A stretch of 64,000 bases of DNA from Tubulanus polymorphus (lineage: Eukaryota > Nemertea > Palaeonemertea > Tubulaniformes > Tubulanidae): contig NC_134034.1 in the NCBI RefSeq assembly GCF_964204645.1, positions 2,202,072 through 2,266,071 on the forward strand, given 5' to 3'. The position numbers were made by a program, and so were the translations under genes. Below the pieces are notes generated by a model. It made no database searches, was not told where the DNA came from, and worked only from the letters and a program-made list of their open reading frames with translations. This document shows, piece by piece, positions 26,301 through 37,384 of this stretch (position 1 is its first letter; each line of letters begins with the position of its first letter).

Positions 26301-29300
26301 ACTCCGCTCAAGTCACAATCCAAATTTTGATCAAATCTAGATATTATTTATTTTTTCCACAGATGACGAGGGTTCGGTCGTGTTTGAAATTTCTCCAACC
26401 TCTCTGCAATTGATTACGATCAATTTCGAGCATCCGCTCAAAGACGCCATGGCAACAGGTAAGCCGTTCAATTCAAATTTCTTGAATGCGCTAATGGTCA
26501 GTTAGAATATCAATCATAGCCATGTGAAGGAACCATGTTAGAGGGGTGAAAATTAGAGTGGTCGTCACTCTTTGGTCACAGTTTTCTTATAGGAGCATAT
26601 GCATTGGGTGGGCTCCAAGAATATCCAACTCATGACATTCAGAAGCATCCCCAACATCAGGGGTCATTCATTTATTACGTACGCACTAGGGGAGGGGGAG
26701 GTGTAAGTGCATTTGCGTACTGTAATGCTTAATGTATATGAAAAAATGGCCGATTTTGCGTACAGAGGGGGAGGGGGGTTGAAAAATTCAAATTTTATGC
26801 GTACGTAATAAATGAATGACCCCTTATCCAATCCCTAACATTCAAAGATATATCCCTTGTTCTTGTGGGTGGCTACATGAATATCTGAATAATGGTTATT
26901 TCATCCTTTTCTGTCATGGGTGGCTCCTGGAGAAGGGTTTTTCGAAAAGATGGATAATTAAAGTAAGATTATTTTCCTGTTCGTTCCAGTTGAAATAGAT
27001 TTGAGCGATGTGACGAACGTTAAGTGTACGATGGAAGATCTTCAAACGGATGAATTCGCCGCCGGAGTCGGGTCTGACGACTATCTGTGTAAAGTTATTC
27101 AACGGTAAGCCGAGTTAATTCACAGACGTCGTGAAGTGTTTATAGATCAACAAACTAGCGGGCAATCTGGTGATGTCATAGGGCAATTCATAGAAGCGGC
27201 TATCTCATCCAAAACGATCGATAGATCTAATCGCTACACGTACTAGCGCGATTTGATGATGTCAAAGGGTGATTAATGAAGGAAGCCATCTTTTCTGGGA
27301 GGAAATCAGTAGTGGGTAGTTGATGATGTCATAGGTACGGGGTCATTCATTTATTACGTACGCATCAAGGGAGGGGGGAGGGGTCAGTGCAATTGCGTAC
27401 TGTAATGCTTAACGTATATGAAAAAATGGCCGATTTTGCGTACAGAGGGGGAGGGGGGTTGAAAAATTCAAATTTTATGCGCACGTAATAAATGAATGAT
27501 CCCTACCACGACTGATGATGTCATAGGGGAGATGTATGGAGTAAGACATGTTTTCTTGAAGTGTCAATAAAATCTCTAGTGGGCAATCCGATGATATCAT
27601 AGTGGGCTATATGGAGGCTACCGTATGTCGCTACGTTGATACGTTATTTATGAGGTATTTGTTGTATTTCAGTTGTATGTCGATACCGATCACGATGAGA
27701 GCGGTCGTCAGCAAACTGAAAACGCAAGTCAAAACGGAGAGCATCACGGCAGCGGCGGCCGCGCTACTTGAGTCGAAAGAGCTCGAAGAGGCCGTCAACG
27801 GGCAGAAATACGAGATCGTCGAGTCGTTACTGACCGCCACGCAGCACCTACCGACCATATCGGCGTCCGATGTCGTAGTGGGCGATGCCGACGACGCCGA
27901 CGAGCTGGTGTCGCCGTCTTTACCGAACGCGGCCGAGCAACAACAGCAGCAGCAGGCGGACGGCGCTGACGGATTCGATTACGAGATGTTCTACCGCGAC
28001 ATGGGTCCGCCGCCGAAAGACATCGTCGAGTCGATCGGCGCCGAGAAGGTCGCCAAAAATCCGATGCTGGCCAGCTTGCTCGATCAGAACAGCCCCGATA
28101 CGGAGACGTCGGCGTTGTTGCCGAGTTTGCTCGGTGGAGACGCCGCGGCCGCCGCTGTCGCCGCCAGCAACCTGCAACAATTGAAGCAGCGTAAACCGCG
28201 CAAACGGAAAGTTCCGTCGGACGCGCGCAGTCCCGGTAGCGCCAGCGGCAAGAGCCCGAAACGCAAATACTCCGAAGACGATTACAACATGAGTTTAGAT
28301 TTGGATTCGAATGACGCGTTCGACCTACCGCTCGTCTCGCAGCAGCAACAGCATCAGCATCAGATCATGCCTCCTCCCGCGCCGGCTGCAGCAGGCGGGA
28401 TGTCTAGCGGGCAGCAGCAGCAGCAGATAGCCGCATCGTTCGAAAGCATCTTGAGACAGGATTCAAAAAACGTGCATGGTGTCCAGCAGGGGGAGTTGGC
28501 GGGCCTGCTGAGCAATATCTATGAACCGCCATCGTCGAAGTCGCAGCAGCAGACCGACTCGGCGATCGTAAAAAAACCGACGCTCGCGAAAGACGACCTC
28601 GCGAATCCGGTGATCGGCGACGATTTCATCCAGCGCGGATTCCCGTCGACGTCGAGCCTGGACGAGCTGCTCGGCAGTTTGCCGGAGGCGTCCGCCATCA
28701 GCGCGACGGACACGGAAGTGTTCTTGAAGGAGGCGATTAAGTCGCAGGATTTTTTGAGCACCTACGGAACCGGCGTGTCGAATACCGGCAGCGGCAGCGC
28801 CACCGCGGCGACCGGCGGAAATGTGTCCGAATTGCAGCAACGATTGACGAAATCGGAGGCGCCTGAAATGGAATCCTCATCGCAAAGTTTGGGGTTTAGT
28901 CAACCGTCGACGGGTCAATCGTCGTCGACAACGGACGTCGGCGCGTCGTCGAAAAGTTTGACCGACGCGTTGATGACGTTCGAGTCGATTGTCGACTCGT
29001 TCGGCGGCGGTGAGCGTAGCGCCGTCGTCGCAACGGCGACACCTGGTGTCGGCGCGGCTGCGAAGGCGTTCGGGCGTTCGGAGAAATCTGAGCAGAAGAG
29101 CAGCGAGCGCCGCGAAAAGGGCAGCAGCAGCGGCGGCGGCGGCGGGGAGCGGCGCGATAAACCACCGCGCGATAAAGACAAAAAAGATCGCGATTATTCG
29201 AAAGACGATCGCAAAAAGTCGTCGTCCTCTTCAACGTCGAAATTCGCCGCGAAATCTTCGTCGTCGTCGTCGAAAAGCGACGATTCGGGAACGTCGTCGT

Positions 29301-32146
29301 CTGGTCGGTCATCCGAGTATCCGTCGAAACAGGCGAAAGAATTGTCCAAGTCGGAAAAGTTGGAGCAGATTCTGGAATACGGCTCGGACAAGTCGTCGTC
29401 GGAGAAATCGTCGTCGCAAATGTTCACGAGCACCAGCACCGGTAACGCATCGATCGTTATATCGACGAAGTCCGGGAGCGGTGGCGGCGGAGGGTCGTCT
29501 GCTAGCGGCGGCGGCGGCGCGCGGATCGGGACGTCGACCGCCGACGGTAAAGACCCGGGCAGCGGCGGATCGTCGTTGAAGATGTCGGTGAAAAAGGACA
29601 AGATCAAAAAGAAAGACTCGTCGACCTATTCGTCATCGTCATCGTCGAAAGACCCGGACGACAACGGCAAACGTAAGAAGGACAGCTCGTCGAAGAAGGA
29701 CCGGTCGTACAAGAAGCGACGCACGGGCAGCGGCGCGGACGGGTTGAAGTCATCGCCGGCGAAAAGTTCGTCGTCGTCTTCGTCGTATTCGGTGAAGTCC
29801 GATCATAAATCAGTGACCACCATCAAAATCACGACCAGCGGCGGAAAACTGCAAGTTCAGCCGGCCTCGTCGTCGAAGACTTCATCGTCGACGTCATCTT
29901 CTTCGCCGTCGAAGTCGTCATCGTCATCATCGGGGCTGGTTTCGAGTAAGACTTCGTCGTCGAGTTCGAAGTCGTCTTCATCAACGACGGAGAAAACCGT
30001 TTCTCCGCTACAGATGAAGATCAGTTCGTCTTCGAGTAATAAAACTTCGTCGATTTCCTCCTCATCGTCGGTTTCATCGTTGTCGTCGTCTCAAGGCGGC
30101 GGCAGTGGCGGTGGATCATCGTCGCTTTCCTCCTCCTCTTCAGCGTCGCAGCCGCAGCAGACGGCCGGCGCCGGCTCGAAGGTCACGAAGAAATACTCGA
30201 GTTCATCCGGCGTTGGCGGCACGACGGTCACCATGTCGAAGACCGACTCGAAATTGATGGCGAACAAAACGCCGACGATCAAATTGAAGCCGATCGTCAT
30301 GCCGTCTTCCGGAGGGGCTGCCGCGTCCAGTAATACGAACACCGCCGCCGCTGTGACCGCACCGCCTGCCGTCGCCGCCGCGTCGTTGAAACCCACCCAA
30401 ACATCTGCGTCGTCTGCCGTGACGTCATCTTCGGCGATCGTGCCGACGACGCCGCCTATAGTCCCGTCTGCACCCATCACGCCGACGGTTACGACACCGC
30501 CACTAGGGGGCGCCGCCGCTTCCGCCGCGGCGTCCAAGTCGCCGATTAAAGCTCGTAAGAGCTCGTTATCGGCGGTTATCGATAAACTGACGATGGCTAA
30601 AGGAGGATCGAGCGGAACAGGAGCCGCCACCGGTTCATCATCATCGTCTGCTCCTTCGAAATCGCCGTCTGCCGCAAAAACGACGCCGGAAATCACCGGA
30701 TCGACATCGATCGTCGGCGAAAAGAAAGATTCGCTGATGGGCCCGCCGCCCTCGAAAACCACCGCCGAACCTCCGGCGAAAATTCTCAAACGCGAATCGT
30801 CCCTCGAAGACAAGGTCAAGGACACCGCCGGTATTAGTAAGAGTACGTCCGACCCGATGAAAGATCGCGCGAAACCCGTAACTCAAATCGCGAAGAATTC
30901 TGCCGTTGCGCCCGGCCCTAGTGCGTCGAGTTCGCTGAGCCGAAAGTCGTCGGACTCGCATCGCGGGACACCGTCGTTAGGGCCGGAGAAAGTGGCCGCC
31001 AAATCGAGCATCGGGGGCGCCACTGTCGCAAGTTCGAAATTCGAAGCGAAGCGTTCGTCGGATTCGTCACCGGCGATGGCTTCGATTTTGAAAACGTCGT
31101 CGACTTCGAAACCGGCATCGGGGGCTGATCAAAAGGGGGCGCCGTCATCGGTATCGTCTGCTACCGGTAGTAGCGGTGGTGGCAGTAACGCGGGCGCCGA
31201 ACGGAAATTCGATTCTCCCGACAGATCGCAGATGCTGAAAATTCGACAGAACGCGAAAAGCAGCCCTGTGCGCGGGGACATTCCCGAGAAGGATCTGGTA
31301 ATAAATAAAACGAGCGCCGGGTCACACGATCTAGTCGCGACTGGTTGTGCCACCGCAGCCGCAGCGACAACACCCGCGTCCCCGGAAGAGAAGTCGGCCG
31401 CGTCGCCGGACTGTTTCAAACCGATGATGTTGATCGACGATAAGGAGATACGATCACCAGACGATGTCGACTCGATGCGAAACGAACGCGCTCCGATCAT
31501 CATCCCGACCGTGAAAATCATCGACGAGACATCCACCGCGCCGCGGCTGATACCGACGTCGCCGATCGCCGCACCATTGCCGTCTGCGGCTGCCAGCACC
31601 ACCGCAGCAGCGGCGGGGGCGCCACCGGTCGAGACCGGAGCGTTCCGCGTTCCGACACCGGTCGATCAGATCGCTGAGCAGCCGTACGCCAACAAAAAGG
31701 ACGCGATTATCGATTTGAGCATCGCGTCGTCCGCGTCGGAAAAACAGGTCAGTCCGCGCAATATCAGCAGTCCCGAGGATGACGACGGATTGGTGATCGA
31801 TTGCCCGATGACGCCCAGATCGGCTGCGGGCGCCGCCGTGACCGGCTCTGCGGTCGGCGACGTTTCGAAATCGCCCGCGCTCGCGACCTCGATTATACCG
31901 ACGACGCCCGCCGCGGCGGTGGAGATATCGGCACCGAATCCGGAATCGCCCGCCGAGCGAGCCAACGCGAGCGAGCCGGCGCGGAAACCGGGCACGTCCG
32001 GACCGGGCACCGCCGGGGCGGTAGTGGCGGTCGCTGTGCCCGCGTCGCCGAAGCTTCTTCAGCCGGTGACCAGTCCGATTTCGAACCCGTCGCCGTGTGA
32101 GATCGATGACGATTTGATGAACGAAGCTTTGTTGGGAAACAACTGA
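17399..32146 (+). CDS. MED1: Mediator complex subunit 1, 14 exons
   Basis: Exons: 17399-17468, 18366-18475, 18976-19054, 19756-19937, 20585-20685, 20884-20955, 21587-21741, 22515-22629, 23407-23531, 23664-23785, 24527-24716, 26363-26458, 26990-27104, 27673-32146; 2001 residues. MED1 is the Mediator subunit that nuclear receptors and other activators contact to recruit RNA polymerase II. Residues about 25-560 match the conserved Med1 domain (for example LMERLRLKADQMKSW, MAGADCFISSDMFYVEI, GVSNYIHKSPLG). The last exon encodes a long disordered tail rich in Ser, Lys, Gly, Ala and Gln. Four LXXLL nuclear-receptor-box-type motifs start it: LASLL 643-647, LPSLL 660-664, LAGLL 786-790, LDELL 840-844. 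Exon 2 begins at a CAGCAG double acceptor. AATAAA is at 32335-32340. The protein is longer than the human one (about 1580 residues), mostly because of the tail. No defect seen. Confidence 0.95.
18524..18635. mobile_element. GGTCCAGTTCCACAG palindromic MITE
   Basis: About 112-bp copy just after MED1 exon 2, with inverted ends GGGTCCAGTTCCACAG and CTGTGGAACTGGGTCC and a TTAACTC-rich interior. Other copies: 13105-13214 and 57005-57115; degraded ones near 32612-32704 and 36532-36638. Confidence 0.88.
19253..19548. mobile_element. piggyBac-like MITE, TTAA target site
   Basis: Starts TTAACCCTTTCAGTGC and ends GCACTGAAAGGGTTAA: a TTAA duplication plus 12-bp inverted repeats CCCTTTCAGTGC, the hallmark of piggyBac-type insertions. 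About 296 bp, in a MED1 intron. Confidence 0.88.
20194..20486. mobile_element. piggyBac-like MITE, second copy
   Basis: Same element as 19253-19548 in the same orientation, with the TTAA flanks and inverted ends preserved (first end TTAACCTTTTCAGTGC). It lies in the next MED1 intron. A decayed 3' half remains at about 21441-21540. Confidence 0.87.
21785..22400. repeat. 109-bp tandem repeat in a MED1 intron
   Basis: GTGAAGTGTGG recurs at 21841, 21950, 22059, 22168, 22279 and 22388, a 109-bp period with one 111-bp unit; about 5.5 copies. The open frames on the minus strand are repeat artefacts. Confidence 0.93.
23164..23328. mobile_element. Mariner-type MITE (TA target), copy 1
   Basis: Inverted ends AGGGGTCATTCATTTATTAC and its complement, flanked by TA; G-rich centre GGGAGGGGGAGGGG. 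Two more copies lie in later MED1 introns at 26660-26823 and 27339-27503. Confidence 0.85.
23975..24480. repeat. 58-bp tandem repeat in a MED1 intron
   Basis: About nine copies of a 58-bp unit containing GGGAACAAGAAACCTCAAA and TGAGTGGCACTCAGTGGGTT (GGAACAAG at 23981, 24039, 24097, 24155 and on). A related unit in reverse orientation occurs near 55140-55210. Confidence 0.92.
24790..26316. repeat. 60-bp satellite, about 25 copies without an indel
   Basis: Period is exactly 60 bp throughout. Units differ only by substitutions (CAAGCC, CAAGTC or CAAGTCTG; GACAGTGATATC or GAGAGTGATATC). Many units contain an inverted repeat, CTCAAGTC...GACTTGAG, around AGATCTTTT. A multi-unit pattern recurs about every 300 bp (25261-25440 against 25561-25740). 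The array fills much of the MED1 intron between exons 11 and 12. Because 60 is a multiple of three and no stop arises, both strands stay open (532 and 173 codons). Confidence 0.97.
26660..26823. mobile_element. Mariner-type MITE, copy 2
   Basis: Same ends as 23164-23328 (GGGGTCATTCATTTATTACG and its complement) and the same G-rich centre, in MED1 intron 12. Confidence 0.85.
27130..27640. repeat. Degenerate TGATGATGTCATAGGG repeats in the last MED1 intron
   Basis: Several diverged units of TGATGATGTCATAGGG followed by a TATGGAGG-like segment, interrupted by the MITE at 27339-27503. A similar pattern occurs in the adenylate cyclase intron at about 62840-63070. Confidence 0.55.
27339..27503. 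mobile_element. Mariner-type MITE, copy 3
   Basis: CGGGGTCATTCATTTATTAC at the left and the near-complement GTAATAAATGAATGATCCC at the right, flanked by TA on both sides. Confidence 0.85.
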
Positions 32147-33878
32147 GTACAGTGACGAGACCTCTTGAGAACAAATCCCCGCGCCAGGTTCCTTAGTCGA
32201 GACTTAAGTCTAAAAATGGTCTTAAATCTTAAGACTAGTTATCCCCGACTAGGCCCAGGTTTATTGATATACATGTATTTGTCTATGTTGTAACCAAATT
32301 TCTGTAACTCGATCAGATCGTTGGATGTTTGTCAAATAAAACTGTTGTCGTCACATAGTTGTTAATGGAAGTCGCATTTCTGTGGGATATCTTGCAAGAG
32401 GGCGAGGAGCGGGATGAAATCCCATTCAATATATCAAAGATGGCACCCATCCATAAAAACATGCAGTACAGGCGAGAATTAGGTTAGTACATAGTCTCAA
32501 GAGACGAAGGACGGTCCACCAACCACCACCACAAAAAGATACCTAGCAGCGAATGCTAGTTTTCAGTTGGGCAACACCAGTCGTTGATACATACCCAGGA
32601 CCCAATTCCCCGGGCCAGTTCCAAAGAGTTAGAGTTGACTCCGAGTTTAAGTCAGTTCATTTTCGATGAGTTAACTCTGACTCAAATCTAACTCGGAACC
32701 TGTTGGCTAATGATGTTTTTCCAGACCTTCTATCACAAGCCTAGAATTTCGTCCCAAATACGACAATATCTTTACACTACTTTCATACCGGATATAACGA
32801 ACAGTTTTTCTAGTCCCCTGAAGTTCGTTGCAACGAAGTTCCACTGTATATAGCGTGGTTGGTAAAGCTTTACATTCTAAAACTACTAACTACTAATTTT
32901 AGATTTGAATCAATCAGGTGTTGTTTATATAAAGAAATGTTTTCAATCTGTTAAAAGGACGGCGCTTGTCCGATCCGATTCGATCGAACCGAAGACCAGT
33001 TATTCGAAGGCCTACCAGTTAGAACTGGAGTAGTTTGTATACAGCCATGGGTAAAGTACACAGCTGTGCGTATTCAAAACCTGTAGTCGGTTAAATATTA
33101 ATCTCATTTCGGCGAATTTAATTAAAGTTTAATTAGTCGTTGTACACGGGATAATTTCTACTGTTCTAGTTAATTAGGAATTTAATTGCTCCACGTTAAT
33201 TCATCGATTTTATACGACCGGGTGATGGTAGTCTGCTATAGTCACGTGTTTTCTAGTCGTATGATGCTCTGTACTGTAGCCGGAGCGGCCCCATCTATTA
33301 CACTTACTGTCCTGATGCGTGTATTTGCACGTTTGGTAAACTTTCGTAATAGCGATTCCTGTGAGTTTTAAACCAAAATATTGAATTTCAAAAATTAGAC
33401 GCAGGTTTTCGTTGTTAAAACCATGGTAAATGTAAACCTGATTGATAACTGATATTATAGTGACTAATAAAAAACTACGCAGTCCATCCAATGTTAAACG
33501 TAAATGTGCGTTCGTGAGATTCTTAATAAGTCGCTGATTTGTCTGTCCGTCTTGCTGTCTATCGTCAACTTCAGCTTTTTATTGGAAATTTAATCAAATC
33601 ATGAAATCAGGTTTAACAAAGGTGAACCCTGAAAAGGGCAGTGAATCGGTGAAGTTGTCTGTGTAAAGAGCGGGTTCGAGTCCTGCTTACAGTTTGCGGG
33701 CAAAATTTCTCTGGTCCCGTCGTGGGGCTAAAATTATGAACAATCCATAGGGTAAATCTTGCGAAACCAAGATTAGAACGGTGCAGCCAAACAAAATGTA
33801 CCTAACAGCTATAACGTATGAATAATTCTAGTTTAGGTGTTGCTTTATCCATCGAGGAGACGCTCTAAGGATTGGGTA
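32147..33878. other. MED1 3' UTR and intergenic DNA
   Basis: The MED1 polyadenylation signal is at 32335-32340. A degraded GGTCCAGTTCC-type MITE lies at about 32612-32704, and a B-box-like string GGGTTCGAGTCCTGC at about 33690-33705, probably a SINE remnant. I see no coding signal. Confidence 0.5.
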
Positions 33879-34934
33879 TTAGGTTCGCCCTGTATTGGCC
33901 GTCCGCCGTCGAGATGTTATCGGCTTCGCTCTGGTGGTGAACTGGGAGACGAAATCCCGACGAAATTCCTTCGAGCTTAAACAATACAAGTAAAAATTCG
34001 CGGCCGAGTTTACGGCGTTGCAGGCTCTGGTAACCCAGGATATCGCGTTGAAGACAGTGGTGGATATTTTCTCTGCGGCTGTGACTCGTAGGCAGTTCGA
34101 CACGAGCAACGGGACATTTAGAACGATAAAAACCGTCGACACCACGGAAAGCATTACAGTTAAAGGAATATTGGTTTGACTGTTTTTAGAATTTGAAACC
34201 GAACCGGTCAGTTTCGTTCGCATTTTCGTGTAAACACCGAGTTTGATGGCTATACCGACGTTGCAAATACAAATAACCAAAAACGGCACCCAAAAACGGA
34301 ACAAAGATCGAATAACTCTTCTCGATAATAGGCGATTAAACATGTCACAGTCTCCAACCCCGTTACTGGACACGGAGAATACCGTATTCGAGGCGGTTTG
34401 ATAAATAAATATGATGTGCGCGGCGACGAGCGCGAACAGACAAATCGCCGCCTTCCGCACCGTACACAGCATCCGCGCCATCATCGGCACAAACACGACT
34501 AGCAGACGATCGCAACTGATGAATGTCAAGGCCATGTTCGATATCGACGGGCAAACGAAAATGAGGCTCATGTAAAAACTACAAAAACCCGTAGATAGAA
34601 CGGCGCGCGTGAACGCTATTCGCAGGAACAGGACCGGTACTGAGACCGACACGTTCAAACCGTCGAATACCGACAACGCGATCATGAATATTCCAGTTGA
34701 TGTCCGGTAATATCTGGACCTCGACACCAAGACGCGTAACGTCAACACGTTTCCTATTGTACCGAATAGAAACGTTGCTGGCAATACAAAATACGTCACA
34801 ATCCAAACTAGAATATTTATTAGACCACGCCCACTGTCGATATAAACCGATACTGTGACGTTATTGCGATACATTCTCACAGTGGTCGTCTGCTTTTGTC
34901 CTCTCTGTCTGTCTGTCAATATGTCTCCGATCAC
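33879..34934 (-). CDS. Rhodopsin-family (class A) GPCR, intronless, peptide-receptor type
   Basis: A 351-residue frame with seven hydrophobic segments. TM1 has GTIGNVLTL (about 58-66), TM2 ALSVFDGLN (about 86-94), TM3 ends SCDRLLVV where DRY is usual, TM7 reads NSAANFYLY, and a basic helix 8 (SSKEFRRDF) follows. An Arg/Ser/Thr-rich tail ends the protein. The start could be the first Met (34934) or Met21 (34874), which is followed by the glycosylation site NNVT. It resembles invertebrate peptide-hormone receptors; the ligand is unknown. It is not a close copy of the GPCR at 10972-11910. No frameshift or intron is seen. Confidence 0.88.
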   Translation of the reverse strand: MIGDILTDRQRGQKQTTTVRMYRNNVTVSVYIDSGRGLINILVWIVTYFVLPATFLFGTIGNVLTLRVLVSRSRYYRTSTGIFMIALSVFDGLNVSVSVPVLFLRIAFTRAVLSTGFCSFYMSLIFVCPSISNMALTFISCDRLLVVFVPMMARMLCTVRKAAICLFALVAAHIIFIYQTASNTVFSVSSNGVGDCDMFNRLLSRRVIRSLFRFWVPFLVICICNVGIAIKLGVYTKMRTKLTGSVSNSKNSQTNIPLTVMLSVVSTVFIVLNVPLLVSNCLRVTAAEKISTTVFNAISWVTRACNAVNSAANFYLYCLSSKEFRRDFVSQFTTRAKPITSRRRTANTGRT

Positions 34935-35896
34935 AATATCATCAGCGATCTCTTAAATTCATTTTTGTATCGCGCTAATCTAAGGTATGCCCTATAGCAA
35001 GCGTTTCGATTATTTAAATAGAAAAAAGGAAACGATTTAGAATTTGTAACCTTTTTGCGATGTTTTTCACGGTTAGCCGACGATGAATATTCATCCTGTT
35101 GTAAACAGCCTGACAAGCATTAAATGAAACATGAATATAAATTAACTAAAAGCACATAAAATAATAATAGGGGCACTAATGGAGGCACGCTACAAAGTTA
35201 CTCGGTTCGATATTAGTGTAGAAAGGTAAGTGGGTCCTATTACACAGTTCGAAACTCTTTTATCGGTTCGGAATGCGGAACCGCTCAAAACGGGACAAAT
35301 GGAATGAAAACGGATACCGTTATTAAAACTACATCGCTAATGGATTTCACGCCTCTACCGGTTTGATATCGGATTTTATCGGAATTACACTGTTTTATCG
35401 TTGACAAAGTTGCAATTTCTCCGTAAACCTTAAGCCCTGCACAGACGTCGTAACGAAAAATGGTTTCGGAAAAGCATGTTTGATCCCGTGTTTGCCCGTT
35501 TCCCTGCGTCGTTCGCGTTTCGGGCTTGAATGCCTGATATTACCGCTGTTTTTCATAGTGCTTCAGGCGTGGCGCGAGGCTTGCGTAGTAACGCACAGTA
35601 CGACTTTCACCACGCGATCCTGGAAGTGATTGCAACCACTGTGCTTTTCGATATTGTACGGCCTTAGTTTACAAGACTGTGGTTAAAATTTCGTAAATAG
35701 TCAACTAGTGGCCTAGCGCATTTAACACCGTCTGCCATCTACGTACTAGGTCCAAACTACAGGGATCGTTTCGCCGTTTCGGACATCTGGCCTAACTGAC
35801 AGATTATTGGTGAAAAACGATCAACTTCCGGAACTTGTTGAAATTGCAATAAACATTTCGCTATCAACACCCGCGCATCTAGACCGGTGTGTTACT
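34935..35896. other. Divergent intergenic region
   Basis: It lies between a minus-strand GPCR and a plus-strand WSC gene, so it should contain both promoters. I see no ORF or repeat I can name. Confidence 0.45.
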
Positions 35897-37356
35897 ATGG
35901 AAACCAGTTTGAGTTTAGTTATTATCGTTACTATGGTGATATGTTGGTCAGCACTGATGACCGGTGGTCAAGCGACTGATTTATCGTTCCGTTTTCGCAG
36001 GTTGAGACCGGATGAAGACCCGGGTGTGAAATTCTCGTCTGCTCCGGTCAGATATTGGATGGATTGCGCAGTCACGTGTGGCGATGACTGGAACTGCGAT
36101 AGCTACAGATTTACTTCCGGTGTATGTGAACATTACCAGAATTCATCCCGTAAACTTCAAACACCGACTGCGGCAAGCGAGCGGAGCAGAATTTACGGCA
36201 AAGGTAATTTCTTAATTGTTCAATATCTCAAGGCGTATTTTTTCAATGTTCGATGTCTTCGGGGCAACAAAAATACTAATTAATTTACTCACAAAGCGCC
36301 ACCGACGATCTCTTATTTTGTTTTTAATCATGCATGCGTTTTTGAAAATTTTTTCAATTTTTTTCGCAGTTTATCGTGGATGTTATCGAGATAGTAGGAA
36401 CAGAGATTTATCTCATCGCATGGGGCTCTACAATCCGCAACATCCAGACCTATGTAGAAAACTATGCGCCCAGAACGGTACGTATTTGGACATTTACGTT
36501 TAGTCTATATTATGACTATCTATAGTATACAGGGCTCGGTTCCTCAGTTGTGAGGTAAAGTTAACTCAGAGTTAAAATTCGTTCATTTTGGGTTTACTTC
36601 GAGTCAAATCATAATTCACAAATGTGGAGCGTGGTCCTGGCCTGCAGGGACATGTAGCAGCAACCTTTGAGGTTATTTCTGATTAAATGTATGTCTTCAA
36701 TGCGTTCCTCTCAGCAAACCCTACGAATTTTTTAAATATACTTTATCTATTCCCCGATTTATCGGCGATAGTATGTTGGTGGTTGTGAAAGAGTTTCGGC
36801 AAAATCGGGGGTTAATTTTGACTAGTTCCAAGAGAACATGTAGGACCCAAACAATTGCGAGTAATACTTACTATAGTTCGTTCCCAATGCGTTGAAAAGA
36901 CTAAAAACCTCGTCACTCACAACACTGCAGATGCGAGTCCTGGTGTTCGATCCGTTCTCAGAAAAGTGTATACCAGAATCTGTATAGCGACTGACCAAGT
37001 GGACTAGTTCTATTGGTCTACTGATAAGCACACTTGCTTTCAATGTATGAGATCCGGGTTCGATCCCCAGTGAGTGCGGGTAATTCATCTTTCACTACTA
37101 ATTTCGAGGGTCCTGTTGCGTTAAGCTGGTGGCGGTTTAGCGCTGGTTGACTGGAGTTTTTACGATTGATTGTTATTTTGCTTCGTCTTCAGGTTACTAT
37201 TACGCGGGACTACAAGACGCGTGGGGATGTTACTGCGCTAATGTGTACGGCAATCAAGGGCGCCTCGCCGATTCCTTGTGTAACGTGCCGTGCCTGGGTA
37301 ACAAGCACATCATGTGCGGTGGTTTTTACCGAAATTCAATTTATACCGTGCTCTAA
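35897..37356 (+). CDS. Secreted PAN-like + WSC domain protein, 3 exons
   Basis: Exons: 35897-36203, 36370-36477, 37193-37356, phase 1 joints, 192 residues. I chose the ATG at 35897 over an earlier in-frame one at 35807 because it opens a clear signal peptide (METSLSLVIIVTMVICWS). Residues about 27-102 form a small cysteine-containing module with a PAN-like look (CAVTCGDDWNCDSY). Residues about 104-192 form a WSC domain: YRGCYRD at its start, LCRKLC, GLQDAWGCYC, LCNVPC and MCGG, giving the eight cysteines of the family. WSC domains are putative carbohydrate-binding modules of secreted and surface proteins. The protein stops right after the domain, with no transmembrane segment, so it is probably secreted. 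Confidence 0.83.
36532..36638. mobile_element. Degraded GGTCCAGTTCC-type MITE
   Basis: Decayed inverted ends (GGGCTCGGTTCCTCAG and its rough complement) around a TTAACTCAGAGTTAAA core, in the second WSC-gene intron. Confidence 0.6.
36990..37080 (+). repeat. tRNA-like SINE head
   Basis: An A-box-like TGACCAAGTGGACTAG and a B-box GGGTTCGATCCCC about 60 bp apart, without a matching acceptor stem. This looks like the head of a tRNA-derived SINE, not a working tRNA. Confidence 0.45.
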
Positions 37357-37384
37357 TTGAGAAAACAGTATATCCACGAAATTT

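Noticed and set aside
23975-26316. Direct repeats resembling a CRISPR array
   Set aside because: Units are contiguous tandem repeats without unique spacers, in an animal intron.
28896-32174. Several long frames opposite the MED1 last exon
   Set aside because: Shadow frames caused by biased Ser/Ala/Gly codons; the plus-strand MED1 reading is colinear with the conserved domain and ends properly.
33640-33720. Possible tRNA around GGGTTCGAGTCCTGC
   Set aside because: Only a B-box; acceptor and anticodon stems do not form.
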